Shown here piece by piece: positions 28,921 to 38,836 of a stretch of 64,000 nt of DNA. Location: NCBI RefSeq assembly GCF_023017165.1, contig NZ_JALKBW010000001.1, forward strand, positions 2,418,001 through 2,482,000. Direction: 5' to 3'. The translations under genes and the position numbers were made by a program. Below the pieces are notes generated by a model. That model saw nothing but the letters and a program-made list of their open reading frames with translations, did no database searches and was not told the DNA's origin. The stretch is from Gordonia alkaliphila (GTDB taxonomy: Bacteria; Actinomycetota; Actinomycetes; Mycobacteriales; Mycobacteriaceae). Position 1 is the stretch's first letter. Each line of letters starts with the position of its first letter.

Positions 28921-30542
28921 CCGCGTCGGAGCGCGTGATGGCGCTGTGGTGTCCGGACTGGCCGGCCGTCGCGGCCGCGCGGGGACTCGGGTTGGTCGGC
29001 GGCGAACCGATCGCGGTGCTGGCTGCCGGGCGGGTTGTCGCCTGCTCGCGCAGTGCTCGACGCGCCGGGGTGCGCCGCGGCATGCGTAAACGGCAGGCGC
29101 AGTCGACCTGCCCGGAACTGCAGGTGACACCGGCGGATCCGCACCGCGACGGCCGCTTCTTCGATCCGGTCACCACCGCGGTGACCGCCGTGGTCCCGAT
29201 GACCGAGGTGCTGCGCCCCGGGCTGCTGGTGATGGCCGCCGACCGCGCCGGCCGCTACTTCGGCGGGGAGACCGAACTGGCCGAGGCCGTCGCCGAAGCG
29301 GTCGAGGCGGTCGGCGTGATCGGGCGGGTCGGGGTGGCCGACAATCTGTTCACCGCGGTGCTGGCCGCCCGCTCCGGGCGCGTGGTGCCGCCCGGATCCG
29401 ACGCCGACTTCCTCGCCGACCGGCCCGTCGCCGACCTCGCGATCGAGCCGTCGCTGTCGTCTCCGGAGCGGGACCAACTGGTGAACCTGTTGTGGCGCTT
29501 GGGGCTTCGGACGCTCGGCCGATTCGCGGCCCTCGACCCCGCCGACGTGGCGTCGCGCTTCTCGTCCGACGCCGTCCGCGCGCATCGGATGGCGGCGGGG
29601 CGGCCGGGTCGTCGTCCGTCGCGGGCACCGATCCCGCCGGACCTCGAGGTGACCTATCAGTGCGATCCGCCGGTGGACCGCATCGACGCGGCGGCCTTCC
29701 TCGGTCGACGGCTCGCCGAGGACCTGCACCGTCGGCTCATGTCGGCGGCACTGGCCTGCACCCGGCTTACCGTGCACGCGATCACCGACAGCGGCCAACG
29801 CCATTCGCGGACGTGGCGGTGCGCGGAACCGCTGACCCCGGAGGCCACCGCCGACCGCATCCGCTGGCAGTTGGAGGGGTGGCTCACCACGGCGGGCACG
29901 GGGTCGGGGCCGGACGGACCCCTGACCCGCCTGATCCTGGAGCCGGTGGAGCTGGTGGATCCGGGTGGCCTGCAGCACGCGCTGACCGGGGCCGGACTGC
30001 CGACCGATCCGGGCACCGGGCTGGGCGAGCGGGCACGTCGTTCCCTGGTGCGCGTGCAGGGGCTGCTCGGCGGGGAAGCGGTGCGGGTGCCGGTGCCCAG
30101 CGGCGGACGCGGCCCGGCCGAACGCGTCTCGCTGGTGACCTACGGCGACAAGGCCGCCCCGGACCGGCCGGTCGACGCGGCCTGGCCGGATGCCCTCGCG
30201 CGCCCGCTGCCCGCGCTGCTGACCGTGGGAGACGCCGAACTGCTCGACGCCGCGGGCGACCCGGTGACCGTCACCGCGCGCGGCGCCTTCAGCGCCGAAC
30301 CCGTCGAAGTGATGCTAGGGCGCGGCCGTCGACGGGTGCAGTGGTGGGCCGGGCCCTGGCCGTTCGGCATCGACGACGGCGCTCCGGTGACCGACGACGA
30401 CACGGCGCCGTTCGCGCGGAACACCGCGGTCGCGGCCCGCGCCCAGGTGCTGCTCGACGAGGCCGGACAGTCCGGCACCTCGCGCGCGCTGCTGCTGTGC
30501 TTCCGCGGCGCCCGCTGGTCCGTCGAAGGCGTCTACGAATGA
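28917..30542 (+). CDS. imuB: ImuB, Y-family polymerase homologue of the mutasome
   Basis: A 541-aa Y-family-like protein starting with RVMALWCPDWPAVAAARGLG. A palm/finger-type region (CSRSARRAGVRRGMRKRQAQ) and the helix-hairpin-helix stretch LWRLGLRTLGRFAALDPADV (about residues 195-215) follow, with a long C-terminal region that in mycobacteria binds the beta clamp, ImuA' and DnaE2. ImuB lacks polymerase activity in characterised cases and acts as a scaffold. The TTG start overlapping the imuA' stop fits coupling and homologous N-termini; GTG 28935 or ATG 28938 are alternatives. Confidence 0.9.
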   Translation: MTASERVMALWCPDWPAVAAARGLGLVGGEPIAVLAAGRVVACSRSARRAGVRRGMRKRQAQSTCPELQVTPADPHRDGRFFDPVTTAVTAVVPMTEVLRPGLLVMAADRAGRYFGGETELAEAVAEAVEAVGVIGRVGVADNLFTAVLAARSGRVVPPGSDADFLADRPVADLAIEPSLSSPERDQLVNLLWRLGLRTLGRFAALDPADVASRFSSDAVRAHRMAAGRPGRRPSRAPIPPDLEVTYQCDPPVDRIDAAAFLGRRLAEDLHRRLMSAALACTRLTVHAITDSGQRHSRTWRCAEPLTPEATADRIRWQLEGWLTTAGTGSGPDGPLTRLILEPVELVDPGGLQHALTGAGLPTDPGTGLGERARRSLVRVQGLLGGEAVRVPVPSGGRGPAERVSLVTYGDKAAPDRPVDAAWPDALARPLPALLTVGDAELLDAAGDPVTVTARGAFSAEPVEVMLGRGRRRVQWWAGPWPFGIDDGAPVTDDDTAPFARNTAVAARAQVLLDEAGQSGTSRALLLCFRGARWSVEGVYE

Positions 30543-30588
30543 CGCCCCCGACGAAGCGGCGGTACGAACGGTGCGATGCGGCGGGCGG

Positions 30589-30960
30589 CTACTCGGCGAA
30601 GGCCGCGCGGACCACCTCGGCGATGCGGTCGGCGCCGGCGTCGTCGAGCTCGGTCAAGAACCAGGCGCACGGCATCAGGGTGTCCGGAGCGTCGGGCCCG
30701 GGTGCCCGATAGGCCTTCTCGGTGATGCCGACGCTCATCAGGTCGTCGTCCAGGCGGAAGAAGACCAGGACCGGTGCGCTGCGGGCGGTGGCGTAGCCGG
30801 GCATGCCGTACCAGAGCCGCGGCTTCAGCTTGGGTCCCGCGGACAGGATGGTGTGGTGCAGTCGACGGGCCACCGAGCGGTACGGCTCGGGCATCGAGTC
30901 GATCTTCTCGGTCACCGCCAGCTGATCTTTGCTGACCTTGGGGGAGGGAGACTCAGTCAT
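30589..30960 (-). CDS. DUF1801-family protein
   Basis: A 123-aa protein with the pattern SAGPKLKPRLWYGMPGYA and a VFFRLDDDLMSVG strand, typical of the YdhG/DUF1801 fold. The biochemical function is unknown. It is convergent with imuB, with 46 bp between the stops. Confidence 0.8.
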   Translation of the reverse strand: MTESPSPKVSKDQLAVTEKIDSMPEPYRSVARRLHHTILSAGPKLKPRLWYGMPGYATARSAPVLVFFRLDDDLMSVGITEKAYRAPGPDAPDTLMPCAWFLTELDDAGADRIAEVVRAAFAE

Positions 30961-31156
30961 GACACGGACTTTCTCTCGCGCCGCTCATCGCGGCAGGGAC
31001 AGGACAACTCGACCGCCGTCGGCGGTCCAGTTGCGCGTTCTCCATTGCGGACATGTCCTGAGCGGGCCCAGTCCTCTCCACGAATGTGTCAGGTGAGCAC
31101 TTCACCATCGATTGCGCGAGGCGTGGCAGCGACTGCCACGGTTCGAGAATACGCGG

Positions 31157-32278
31157 TCAGTGGTTCGCGCCGCGAGCGATGATCGGCCAGTGTTCGACGC
31201 CGTCGGCCGTCTCGGCGAGGAGCTCGTCGGCCAGGTTCACCGCGGAGCAGACGTGGTTCGGGACCACGCGGACCCGATCACCCAGGGCCGGAACGTCTTT
31301 CGCGCCAGTCGGGAACTCTACTGTGGGGAATTCTGCTGGGGGGAACTCGACGACGGCGTGGTGCTCGGACAGGGCGACGATCCGGGCGTCGGGGTGGTCG
31401 AGGAGTCGGCCGAAGCCGGACGCCCACGCGGGGCGGTCGGCGCCGAGGGTCTTGCTTCCCGCGTCGAGGACGAGGCGAGGGCTCTCACCCGGGGACGACG
31501 AGGCACGGATGACGGTGGCGACGGCGACGAGGGCGATGTCGTCCCAGGTGCAGGAGCCGAGTTCGAGTTGCTGGGCGTCGTTGAACGGGTACACGCCGGG
31601 CCGGATCTCGGTGAGGACGCCGGCGTCGGCGAAGGCGATGGTCGGGGTGGAGCCGCCGCTGATCACCGTCGGCTCGATCCCGGTGCGGCGCAACGAGTCC
31701 GCGGCCGCGGCGAGGGCGACCGCCTCCTGCCGGGCCGCGTCGGCGCGCGCGGAACCGGGACCGTAGCCGTGGCCGGGGAAGGTGAACACGCCGATCACCG
31801 ACAGCCCGGCGGCGACGGCGGCCGCCGCCACGGCACCGGCGTCGTCGGGTGCGGCACCGCTGCGGCGCATGCCGGAATCCACCTCGACCAGTACCTCGAC
31901 CGGAGCGTCCCCGAGCAATTCGGCCATCCGCTGGGCGCCGGCCGCCGAGTCGACGGCGAGCCGGAGCGCGGCGCGCTGGGCCAACGACCGCAGGCGCGCG
32001 GCCTTGGACTCGGTGAGCCACAAGGGATACGCGAGGAACAGGTCGGTGAAGCCCGCGTCGGCGAAGGCCTCGGCCTCGCTGATCGTCGCCACCGTGAACC
32101 CGACGGCGCCGTCGAGACCGGGCCCAGGATCGCGTTGGCGCGCGGCCACCTGCGCGCACTTGTGCGTCTTCGCATGCGGGCGCACCTGCAGGCCGCTCGC
32201 CGCGGCCCGCTCCGCGAGCGCCGCCACGTTGCGGCGGAGGACGGCGTCGTCGACCAGCAGATACGGGGTGTCGGTCAT
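31157..32278 (-). CDS. Fold-type III PLP enzyme, D-threonine aldolase / D-serine dehydratase-like
   Basis: A 373-aa protein with an alanine-racemase-type N-terminal barrel. The PLP lysine is probably in VRPHAKTHK (about residue 40), and the glycine-rich phosphate loop is VISGGSTP. The C-terminal metal-binding pair is PNHVC (about 345), as in D-threonine aldolase and DSD1-type D-serine dehydratase. It should act on beta-hydroxy D-amino acids; the exact substrate is not readable. Residues near 312-325 contain a short internal repeat, FPPAEF-PTVEF-PTG, encoded by an imperfect tandem repeat. Single gene. Confidence 0.85.
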   Translation of the reverse strand: MTDTPYLLVDDAVLRRNVAALAERAAASGLQVRPHAKTHKCAQVAARQRDPGPGLDGAVGFTVATISEAEAFADAGFTDLFLAYPLWLTESKAARLRSLAQRAALRLAVDSAAGAQRMAELLGDAPVEVLVEVDSGMRRSGAAPDDAGAVAAAAVAAGLSVIGVFTFPGHGYGPGSARADAARQEAVALAAAADSLRRTGIEPTVISGGSTPTIAFADAGVLTEIRPGVYPFNDAQQLELGSCTWDDIALVAVATVIRASSSPGESPRLVLDAGSKTLGADRPAWASGFGRLLDHPDARIVALSEHHAVVEFPPAEFPTVEFPTGAKDVPALGDRVRVVPNHVCSAVNLADELLAETADGVEHWPIIARGANH

Positions 32279-32311
32279 AAGCGCCAGTATTCGCCGGGAC
32301 CCGCGGAAGCG

Positions 32312-34177
32312 CTAGCGCGAGGCGGTGCCGAGGGCGGCCTCGGACTCGGCCACCGCCAGGTACTCCTGGTGCATGATCCGGTTGGTGAGGCGCGGCGCGG
32401 CCCAGTGGCCGAACTCGGCGACGTCGCCCCAGAACGAGTTGACGCGCTTGGGCCGCTCGACGATGGCCTTGAGGATCCGGTTGGCCGCCTTGTCGACACC
32501 CCAGATGCCGCGCCGGGACTCGTAGGCGCGGGTCGGCGCGATCATCCGCGTGCGCGTGATCGGCAGCCGCACGTTGGTGAAAGTGACGTGGTCGGACAGG
32601 GTTTCGGCGCCGGTCGCGTCGGCGAACGCCTCCAGCGCGGCCTTCGACGCGGCGTAGGCGCCGAACCGCGGCGCACGACTCTGCACCTCCACCGACGACA
32701 CGTTCACGATGTGCCCGGACTGCCGCTCGATCATGTGCGGCAGCACCGAGAGCGTCATGTACACGGCGCCGAAGTAGTTCACGGCCATCAGGCGCTGGTA
32801 GTCGTGGGCCCGGTCGAGGGCGTTGACCGACGCCCGCCGGATGGAGCGGCCGGCGTTGTTCACCAGGACGTCGATGTGCTCGTGCTCGGCGATGATCGAC
32901 TTGATCAGCGTGCGCACCGACGCCTCGTCGGTGATGTCGGCGGGATAGGCCGACGCGACGCCCAGCGGGAATCCGGGCTTGGGCAGCTCCGCGTTCAGCT
33001 CGTCGACCGTCTCGATCAGCTGGTCGGCCTCGCGGGACACCAGGATCACGTTGGCGCCGCGCGTGATGCACATGCGCGCCGTGGCCTTGCCGATGCCCGA
33101 CGATCCGCCGGTGATGATGATGTTCTTGCCGACCAGCGGGCCGCGCTCGTCGTCGCGCCGGTGCCGCGCGGGGTCGAGGTGCTCACTCCAGTACGCCCAC
33201 AGTCGCGGCGCGTAGTCGTCGAGCTCGGGCAGCCGCACACCGAGGTCTTCCAGCGTCGCGGTGCTGGCGTCTGACAGGAAGTACATCGGCACCGGGACGT
33301 CGTCGATGGTCTCCGGTGGAATGCCGAGCTGCTGCACGACGAGGTCGCGGCCGGTGCGCAGCGGATTGTGGGCGGTCACCGCGAGCAGCGGGCGGGCCAG
33401 CACGCCGGGCACCAGATCGAAACCGCGGGGCGCATCCAGCGCCGGGGCCAGCGCGTTGAACAGTTCGGTGAGGGTGCGGCGCTCGGGATCGGACAGGTGG
33501 AACACCCGACCGGATTCGTCGGGCTCATGGCCGATCAGCGCGACCAGGGCGTCGGCCACGTAATCGACCGGGACCACGTTCACGAAGCCCACACCGAAGA
33601 CCGGCAGCGGCAGGAACGACGGCAGTCTGCCGAGCCCGCGCAGCCACGGGAAGAAGTAGTAGGGGCCGTCGATCCGGTCCATTTCGCCGGTCGTCGAGTC
33701 GCCGACGATGGTCGACGGCCGGTAGATCCGCCAGCGCAGGCCTTCGGTCTCGCGCACCAGCTTCTCGGCGTCGAAGGCGGCGCGCTGGGCGGCGGTGGGG
33801 AACTCCTGGCCGAGGTCGAAGTCGTCCTCGGAGAAGGCCTCGTCGTGATCACCGGACACCGCGATCGACGACAGGTGGTGCAGCATGGCGTCCCGGGCGA
33901 CGGCGAACTCGACGAGCTGGGCCGTCTCCTCCGGATCGGGACGGCCGGCGTCGCCGAGGTGAAGAACGTGGTCCACCGCGTCCAGGCTCTCGTCGTCGAG
34001 CCGCACGACGGCGGTGATGCGATCCCCGCCGTCGATCTTCTCGCCGATGGCGGCCAGTCGCGGGAGGTCCTCGGTGTCGACCAATGCGGTCACCGATGCG
34101 CTCGGGTCGGCGAGCAGTCGCGTGAGCACGCGACGGCCGAGCAGGCCGCAGCTTCCGGTCACGAGAAATCGGTTCAC
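32312..34177 (-). CDS. Two-domain NAD(P)-dependent reductase, acyl-CoA reductase-like (AcrA1 type)
   Basis: A 621-aa fusion of two Rossmann domains. The N-terminal extended SDR has VTGSCGLLGRRVLTRLL and a fatty-acyl-CoA-reductase-like middle region. The C-terminal classical SDR has ITGGSSGIGKA (about 358-368), NNAGRS and the catalytic YAASK (about 510). Length and layout match mycobacterial AcrA1-type proteins, which reduce fatty acyl-CoA to aldehyde or alcohol in wax and lipid metabolism. The position between imuB and dnaE2 resembles the mycobacterial order. The substrate is inferred. Confidence 0.85.
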   Translation of the reverse strand: MNRFLVTGSCGLLGRRVLTRLLADPSASVTALVDTEDLPRLAAIGEKIDGGDRITAVVRLDDESLDAVDHVLHLGDAGRPDPEETAQLVEFAVARDAMLHHLSSIAVSGDHDEAFSEDDFDLGQEFPTAAQRAAFDAEKLVRETEGLRWRIYRPSTIVGDSTTGEMDRIDGPYYFFPWLRGLGRLPSFLPLPVFGVGFVNVVPVDYVADALVALIGHEPDESGRVFHLSDPERRTLTELFNALAPALDAPRGFDLVPGVLARPLLAVTAHNPLRTGRDLVVQQLGIPPETIDDVPVPMYFLSDASTATLEDLGVRLPELDDYAPRLWAYWSEHLDPARHRRDDERGPLVGKNIIITGGSSGIGKATARMCITRGANVILVSREADQLIETVDELNAELPKPGFPLGVASAYPADITDEASVRTLIKSIIAEHEHIDVLVNNAGRSIRRASVNALDRAHDYQRLMAVNYFGAVYMTLSVLPHMIERQSGHIVNVSSVEVQSRAPRFGAYAASKAALEAFADATGAETLSDHVTFTNVRLPITRTRMIAPTRAYESRRGIWGVDKAANRILKAIVERPKRVNSFWGDVAEFGHWAAPRLTNRIMHQEYLAVAESEAALGTASR

Positions 34178-34222
34178 TAGAACAGGTTCTCACACATGGG
34201 CGGTCAGAGGACCGTTAGAAAC

Positions 34223-34233
34223 GAAATCATTTC
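34223..34233. promoter_or_regulatory. Small palindrome in the MFS promoter region
   Basis: GAAATCATTTC is an AT-rich inverted repeat 15 bp before the MFS start, in the 71-bp divergent region with the reductase gene. It is a possible operator for an unknown regulator. Confidence 0.3.
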
Positions 34234-34248
34234 AGTTAGGTTCACTGC

Positions 34249-35499
34249 ATGCACAACCTGTCGACTCTCGAGGCCGCGTGGAAGCACCGATCGCGGCGCA
34301 GCGTCGGCGCGGTGATCACCGTCGCCGGCGCCTACCTGCTGATCATGGCCGGGACGACGCTGCCGACGCCGCTGTACCCGATTTACCGCGAGGAGTTCGG
34401 CTTCTCGGTCTTCATCGTGACGGTGATCTTCGCAACCTACGTGCTCGGTGTGCTGGTGGCGCTGTTCGGCGTGGGCCGCTGGTCCGACGTCTTCGGCCGG
34501 AAACCGATGCTGGTGGCCGCCCTGGGCTCCGCGCTGATCTCCACAGTGCTGTTCCTGGTGGCCGACGACCTGGCGGTCCTGCTGATCGCCCGCTTCTTCG
34601 CCGGGCTGTCGTCGGGCATCTTCGTCGGCACGGCGACCGTCCACATGGTGGAGTTGGCGCCGGAGAAGTGGAAGCCGTCGAGTGCCTCCTTCCTGGCCAC
34701 CGCGGTGAACGTCTTCGGGCTGGGCGTGGGGCCGCTCTTCGGCGGTCTGGTGGTGCAGTTCATCGACTTCGAGCCGTTGCGCACGGTGTTCTGGATCCTG
34801 CTGGGTCTGCAGGTACTCGCGGTGCTGGCGATCCTGACGGTGCCGGAGACGGTGACCCGCGAGAAGCCGCTGCGGATCCCGAAGTTCCATCGGTTGACGG
34901 TGCCAGTCGCGGCGCGCCCCGCCTTCCGTCGCGCGGTGCTGCCCGGCGTGGTGGGCTTCGCGATGCTGGGCCTGTACGGCGCGGTGGCGCCCAGCCTGCT
35001 GAGCGACCCGATGGGCATCGATTCGGTGGCGATCCAGGGTGCCGCGGTCTTCGCGGTGTTCGCCGGGTCGGCGGTGATGCAGCTGGCCACCGGCGCGGTG
35101 CCCGAGCGCACGCTGATCCTCATCGGCTGCCTCCTGCTGCTGATCGGCTGCGCGAGCATCTCGGCGGCGATCCTGGGGAACTCGGCGGCGGGCTTCATCA
35201 TCGCCGGCGTGGTGGGCGGCGCGGGCCAGGGCGCGACGATGTCCAAGGGTGTCGCGCAGGTCGCCACGGCCGCGCCCGCCGATGAGCGCGCCGCCACCAC
35301 GTCGACCCTGTTCTTCTGCTTCTACCTGGGCCTGGCCTTCCCGGCGATCGGGATCGGTGCGGCCGCCCTGGAGTGGGGCCTGCCGCATACGACGGAGGTC
35401 TTCGGGCTGCTCTGCGCGGCCGGGGCCGCGGCGGCGCTGGCCGTCAACTACTTCGGTACGCGGGAGCCTCGTCACCCGATGGCATCTGTCGAACAGTAG
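34249..35499 (+). CDS. MFS transporter
   Basis: A 416-aa protein with 12 membrane segments. The loop 2-3 signature GRWSDVFGRKPMLV (about residues 76-89) is standard for drug:H+ antiporter-type MFS proteins. The substrate is unknown; efflux is likely from the family. Its TAG stop (35497-35499) lies inside the LexA box of dnaE2. Confidence 0.88.
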   Translation: MHNLSTLEAAWKHRSRRSVGAVITVAGAYLLIMAGTTLPTPLYPIYREEFGFSVFIVTVIFATYVLGVLVALFGVGRWSDVFGRKPMLVAALGSALISTVLFLVADDLAVLLIARFFAGLSSGIFVGTATVHMVELAPEKWKPSSASFLATAVNVFGLGVGPLFGGLVVQFIDFEPLRTVFWILLGLQVLAVLAILTVPETVTREKPLRIPKFHRLTVPVAARPAFRRAVLPGVVGFAMLGLYGAVAPSLLSDPMGIDSVAIQGAAVFAVFAGSAVMQLATGAVPERTLILIGCLLLLIGCASISAAILGNSAAGFIIAGVVGGAGQGATMSKGVAQVATAAPADERAATTSTLFFCFYLGLAFPAIGIGAAALEWGLPHTTEVFGLLCAAGAAAALAVNYFGTREPRHPMASVEQ

Positions 35500-35504
35500 T
35501 TCTA
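35489..35504 (+). promoter_or_regulatory. LexA (SOS) box of dnaE2
   Basis: TCGAACAGTAGTTCTA matches TCGAAC-N4-GTTCGA at all but one position. TAAAAT (35503-35508) directly follows as the -10 element, and the GTG start of dnaE2 lies 6 nt beyond it. The transcript is therefore predicted to be leaderless, and LexA binding would cover the core promoter. Confidence 0.9.
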
Positions 35505-35514
35505 AAATGGGTCC

Positions 35515-38500
35515 GTGGGATGGGGTAACGGGCCGCCGAGCTGGGCGGAGATGGAGCGGGTGCTGTCCGGGCGCGCGCCGCTCGCCGCGCCGGGGCATCC
35601 GCCGGGCGACGGCGGGGATTCGCCCGCCTGGTCGCGCAAGCGCGGTGAGTTCGTCGCCGACGACGTCGAACCCGCCCCGTCACGGCTGCGCTATGCCGAG
35701 CTGCACGCGCACAGCGCCTACAGCTTCCTCGACGGCGCCTGCCTGCCCGAGGAGATGGTCGCCGAGGCCCGCCGCCTGGACCTGACGGGTCTGGCGCTGA
35801 CCGACCACGACGGCTTCTACGGGGTGGTGCGGTTCGCCGAGGCCGCCCGCGAGTACGGGCTACCGACGGTCTTCGGCGCGGAACTGTCGCTGGAACCGGA
35901 CTCCGCGCGGGCCGGCGCGGTGGATCCGCCGGGCGACCATCTCCTGGTGCTGGCCCGCGACGCCGAGGGCTATCGCCGACTCTCGCGGGTGATCGCCGAC
36001 GCGCACATGAGCGGCGGCCGCAAGGGGCTGCTGCGCTACGACGCCGACGCGATCACCGCGGCCGCGGCCGGGCACTGGACCGTGCTCACCGGCTGCCGCA
36101 AGGGCGCGGTGCGTCGAGCATTGGCGTCCGGCGGCGCCGCCGAGGCACGAAAAGCGTTGGGGCAGTTGGTAGACCGCTTCTCCCGCGAGTCCGTGGTGGT
36201 GGAACTGACCGCCACCGGAACCGGCGACGACGACGAACGCAACGCCGTGCTCGCGCGGTTGGCCGCCGAGTTCGGGCTGACCACCGTCGCGACCACCGGG
36301 GCGCACTTCTCCGGTCCGCCGCGTCGTCGACTGGCGACGGCGGTGGCCGCGGTACGGGCGCGCACCGACATGGCGACCATCGGCGCGCACCTGCCGGGGC
36401 TCGGCGGCGCGCACCTGCGCAGCGGCGACGAGATGGCGCTGCTGCTGCCCGCACACCTGGACGCCATCGAGAACGCCGCCGGACTGGCCGCCGACTGCGC
36501 CTTCTCGCTGGGCCTGATCGCCCCCAAGCTGCCGCCGTTCGACGTCCCGGACGGCCACACCGAGGCCACCTGGCTGCGCGCACTCACCGAACGGGGCGCG
36601 GCGGACCGGTACGGCACCCGCGCGCAGCGCCCGGACGCCTACCGGCAGATCGACTACGAGCTGGACATCATCGAGCAGCTGACCTTCCCGGGCTACTTCC
36701 TGGTGGTGCACGACATCGTGAGCTTCTGCAAGAACAACGACATCCTGTGCCAGGGGCGGGGGAGCGCCGCCAACTCGGCGGTCTGCTTCGCGCTCGGCAT
36801 CACCAACGTCGACCCGGTGGGCGCCGGGCTGCTGTTCGAGCGGTTCCTGTCGCCGGCGCGCGACGGTCCGCCGGACATCGACGTCGACATCGAGTCCGAC
36901 CGCCGCGAGGAGGCGATCCAGTACGTCTACGCCCGGCACGGTCGGGCGTACAGCGCGCAGGTGGCCAACGTGATCACCTACCGCGGTCGGTCGGCGGTGC
37001 GCGACATGGCGCGGGCGCTGGGTTACGACCCCGGTCAGCAGGATGCGTGGAGCAAGACGCCCGACTCGGCGCCCGACGACGTGCGCGCCATGGCCGCCGA
37101 GATCTCTTCGCTACCAAGGCATCTGGGCATCCACTCGGGCGGCATGGTGATCTGCGACCGGCCGATCGCCGACGTCTGCCCCACCGAGTGGGCGCGGATG
37201 GAAGGCCGCAGCGTGCTGCAGTGGGACAAGGACGACTGCGCCGCCATCGGCCTGGTGAAGTTCGACCTGCTGGGCCTGGGCATGCTGTCGGCGCTGCACT
37301 ACGCGATCGATCTGGTGGCCGCGCACAAGGGCATCGAGGTCGACTTGGCGCGCCTGGATCTGTCCGAGACCGCCGTCTACGACATGCTGTGCCGCGCCGA
37401 CACCGTCGGCGTCTTCCAGGTGGAGTCGCGCGCCCAGATGGCGACGCTGCCGCGACTGAAGCCGCGCAACTTCTACGACCTGGTGGTGGAGGTGGCGCTG
37501 ATCCGGCCCGGCCCCATCCAGGGCGGCTCAGTGCACCCGTACATCCGACGACGCAACGGACAGGAGGCGCCCAGCGTGGAGCATCCGTCCATGCACAAGG
37601 CGCTCGACCGCACGCTGGGGATCCCGCTGTTCCAGGAACAGCTGATGCAGTTGGCGGTCGACGTCGCCGGTTTCGGTCCGGCCGAAGCCGATCAGCTGCG
37701 GCGCGCGATGGGCTCCAAGCGGTCCCCGGAGAAGATGGAGCGCCTGCGCGTGCGCTTCTACGAGGGCATGGAACGGGTCAACCAGATCACCGGTCCCACG
37801 GCCGATCGGATCTACGAGAAGCTGGCCGCGTTCGCCAATTTCGGCTTCCCGGAAAGCCATTCGCAGAGTTTCGCCTCGCTGGTGTTCTATTCGGCGTGGT
37901 TCAAGCTGCACCATCCGGCGGCATTCTGTGCGGCGCTGCTGCGGGCGCAGCCGATGGGCTTCTACTCGCCGCAGTCGTTGGTGGCCGACGCGCGCCGGCA
38001 CGGCGTGACGGTGCATCGACCCGACGTGAATTGCTCTGTGGCACATGCGGAATTGGAGAATCGGGGGCTCGACGTCCGGATCGGACTGGCCGCGGTGCGC
38101 GGGCTCGGCGACGCGGCGGCGGAGCGGATCGTCGACGATCGGGTGGCGCGCGGGCCGTACGAGAGCATCGCCGACCTGTCGCGGCGGACGGAATTGACTG
38201 CGGCGCAACTGGAGTCGTTGGCCACCGCGGGGGCGTTCGAGTCGCTGGGGTTGGATCGTCGAGCTGCCCTGTGGGAGGCCGGGGCGGCCGCGGGCCTGCG
38301 TGAAGAGCAGTTGCCGGTGGTCTCGCCGCGGTCGGCGCCCACCCTGCCCGGCATGTCCGACGTGGAACTGGCGGCCGTGGACGCCCTGTCGACGGGGATC
38401 ACGCCGCACAGCTATCCGACGCAGTATCTGCGGCCGCGGCTGGACGCGATGGGGGTGACCCCGGCCGACCGCCTGCTGGCGGTGCCCGACGGCACGCGCG

Positions 38501-38766
38501 TCACCGTCGGCGGCGCGGTGACTCATCGGCAGCGGCCGGCCACCGCGGCCGGCGTCACCTTCCTCAATCTCGAGGACGAGACGGGGATGGTGAACGTGGT
38601 GTGCTCGGTGGGGCTGTGGACGCGCTACCGGACGCTGGCGCAGACCGCGTCGGCGCTGCTGGTGCGCGGGAAGGTGCAGAACGCCGAGGGGGCGGTCACC
38701 GTTGTCGCCGATCGGCTTGCGCACTTGGATCTGCGGGTCGGCACCCGATCGCGGGACTGGCAATAG
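35515..38766 (+). CDS. dnaE2: Error-prone DNA polymerase DnaE2
   Basis: A 1,083-aa C-family polymerase. The N-terminus MGWGNGPPSWAEMERVL is characteristic of DnaE2. The PHP domain starts at ELHAHSAYSFLDGACLP (about residue 62), the catalytic acidic motif is PDIDVDIESDRREEA (about 452), the finger region reads GSKRSPEKMERLR (about 735), and an OB-fold with FLNLEDETGMVNVV lies at about 1020. The replicative DnaE1 C-terminal tau-binding region is absent, as expected. With ImuA' and ImuB it performs SOS translesion synthesis. The GTG start directly after the promoter fits leaderless expression under LexA control. Confidence 0.97.
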   Translation: MGWGNGPPSWAEMERVLSGRAPLAAPGHPPGDGGDSPAWSRKRGEFVADDVEPAPSRLRYAELHAHSAYSFLDGACLPEEMVAEARRLDLTGLALTDHDGFYGVVRFAEAAREYGLPTVFGAELSLEPDSARAGAVDPPGDHLLVLARDAEGYRRLSRVIADAHMSGGRKGLLRYDADAITAAAAGHWTVLTGCRKGAVRRALASGGAAEARKALGQLVDRFSRESVVVELTATGTGDDDERNAVLARLAAEFGLTTVATTGAHFSGPPRRRLATAVAAVRARTDMATIGAHLPGLGGAHLRSGDEMALLLPAHLDAIENAAGLAADCAFSLGLIAPKLPPFDVPDGHTEATWLRALTERGAADRYGTRAQRPDAYRQIDYELDIIEQLTFPGYFLVVHDIVSFCKNNDILCQGRGSAANSAVCFALGITNVDPVGAGLLFERFLSPARDGPPDIDVDIESDRREEAIQYVYARHGRAYSAQVANVITYRGRSAVRDMARALGYDPGQQDAWSKTPDSAPDDVRAMAAEISSLPRHLGIHSGGMVICDRPIADVCPTEWARMEGRSVLQWDKDDCAAIGLVKFDLLGLGMLSALHYAIDLVAAHKGIEVDLARLDLSETAVYDMLCRADTVGVFQVESRAQMATLPRLKPRNFYDLVVEVALIRPGPIQGGSVHPYIRRRNGQEAPSVEHPSMHKALDRTLGIPLFQEQLMQLAVDVAGFGPAEADQLRRAMGSKRSPEKMERLRVRFYEGMERVNQITGPTADRIYEKLAAFANFGFPESHSQSFASLVFYSAWFKLHHPAAFCAALLRAQPMGFYSPQSLVADARRHGVTVHRPDVNCSVAHAELENRGLDVRIGLAAVRGLGDAAAERIVDDRVARGPYESIADLSRRTELTAAQLESLATAGAFESLGLDRRAALWEAGAAAGLREEQLPVVSPRSAPTLPGMSDVELAAVDALSTGITPHSYPTQYLRPRLDAMGVTPADRLLAVPDGTRVTVGGAVTHRQRPATAAGVTFLNLEDETGMVNVVCSVGLWTRYRTLAQTASALLVRGKVQNAEGAVTVVADRLAHLDLRVGTRSRDWQ

Positions 38767-38836
38767 CGCTGTCGGCACCGGGCGATACTGTGCAGACGAA
38801 CTTCTCGAACAGGACGAGTGGAAAGCAGGTAGGCGC

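Noticed and set aside
34204-35598. 464-codon minus-strand frame opposite the MFS gene
   Set aside because: Repetitive Arg/Gln/His composition, no motifs, antisense to a clear transporter.
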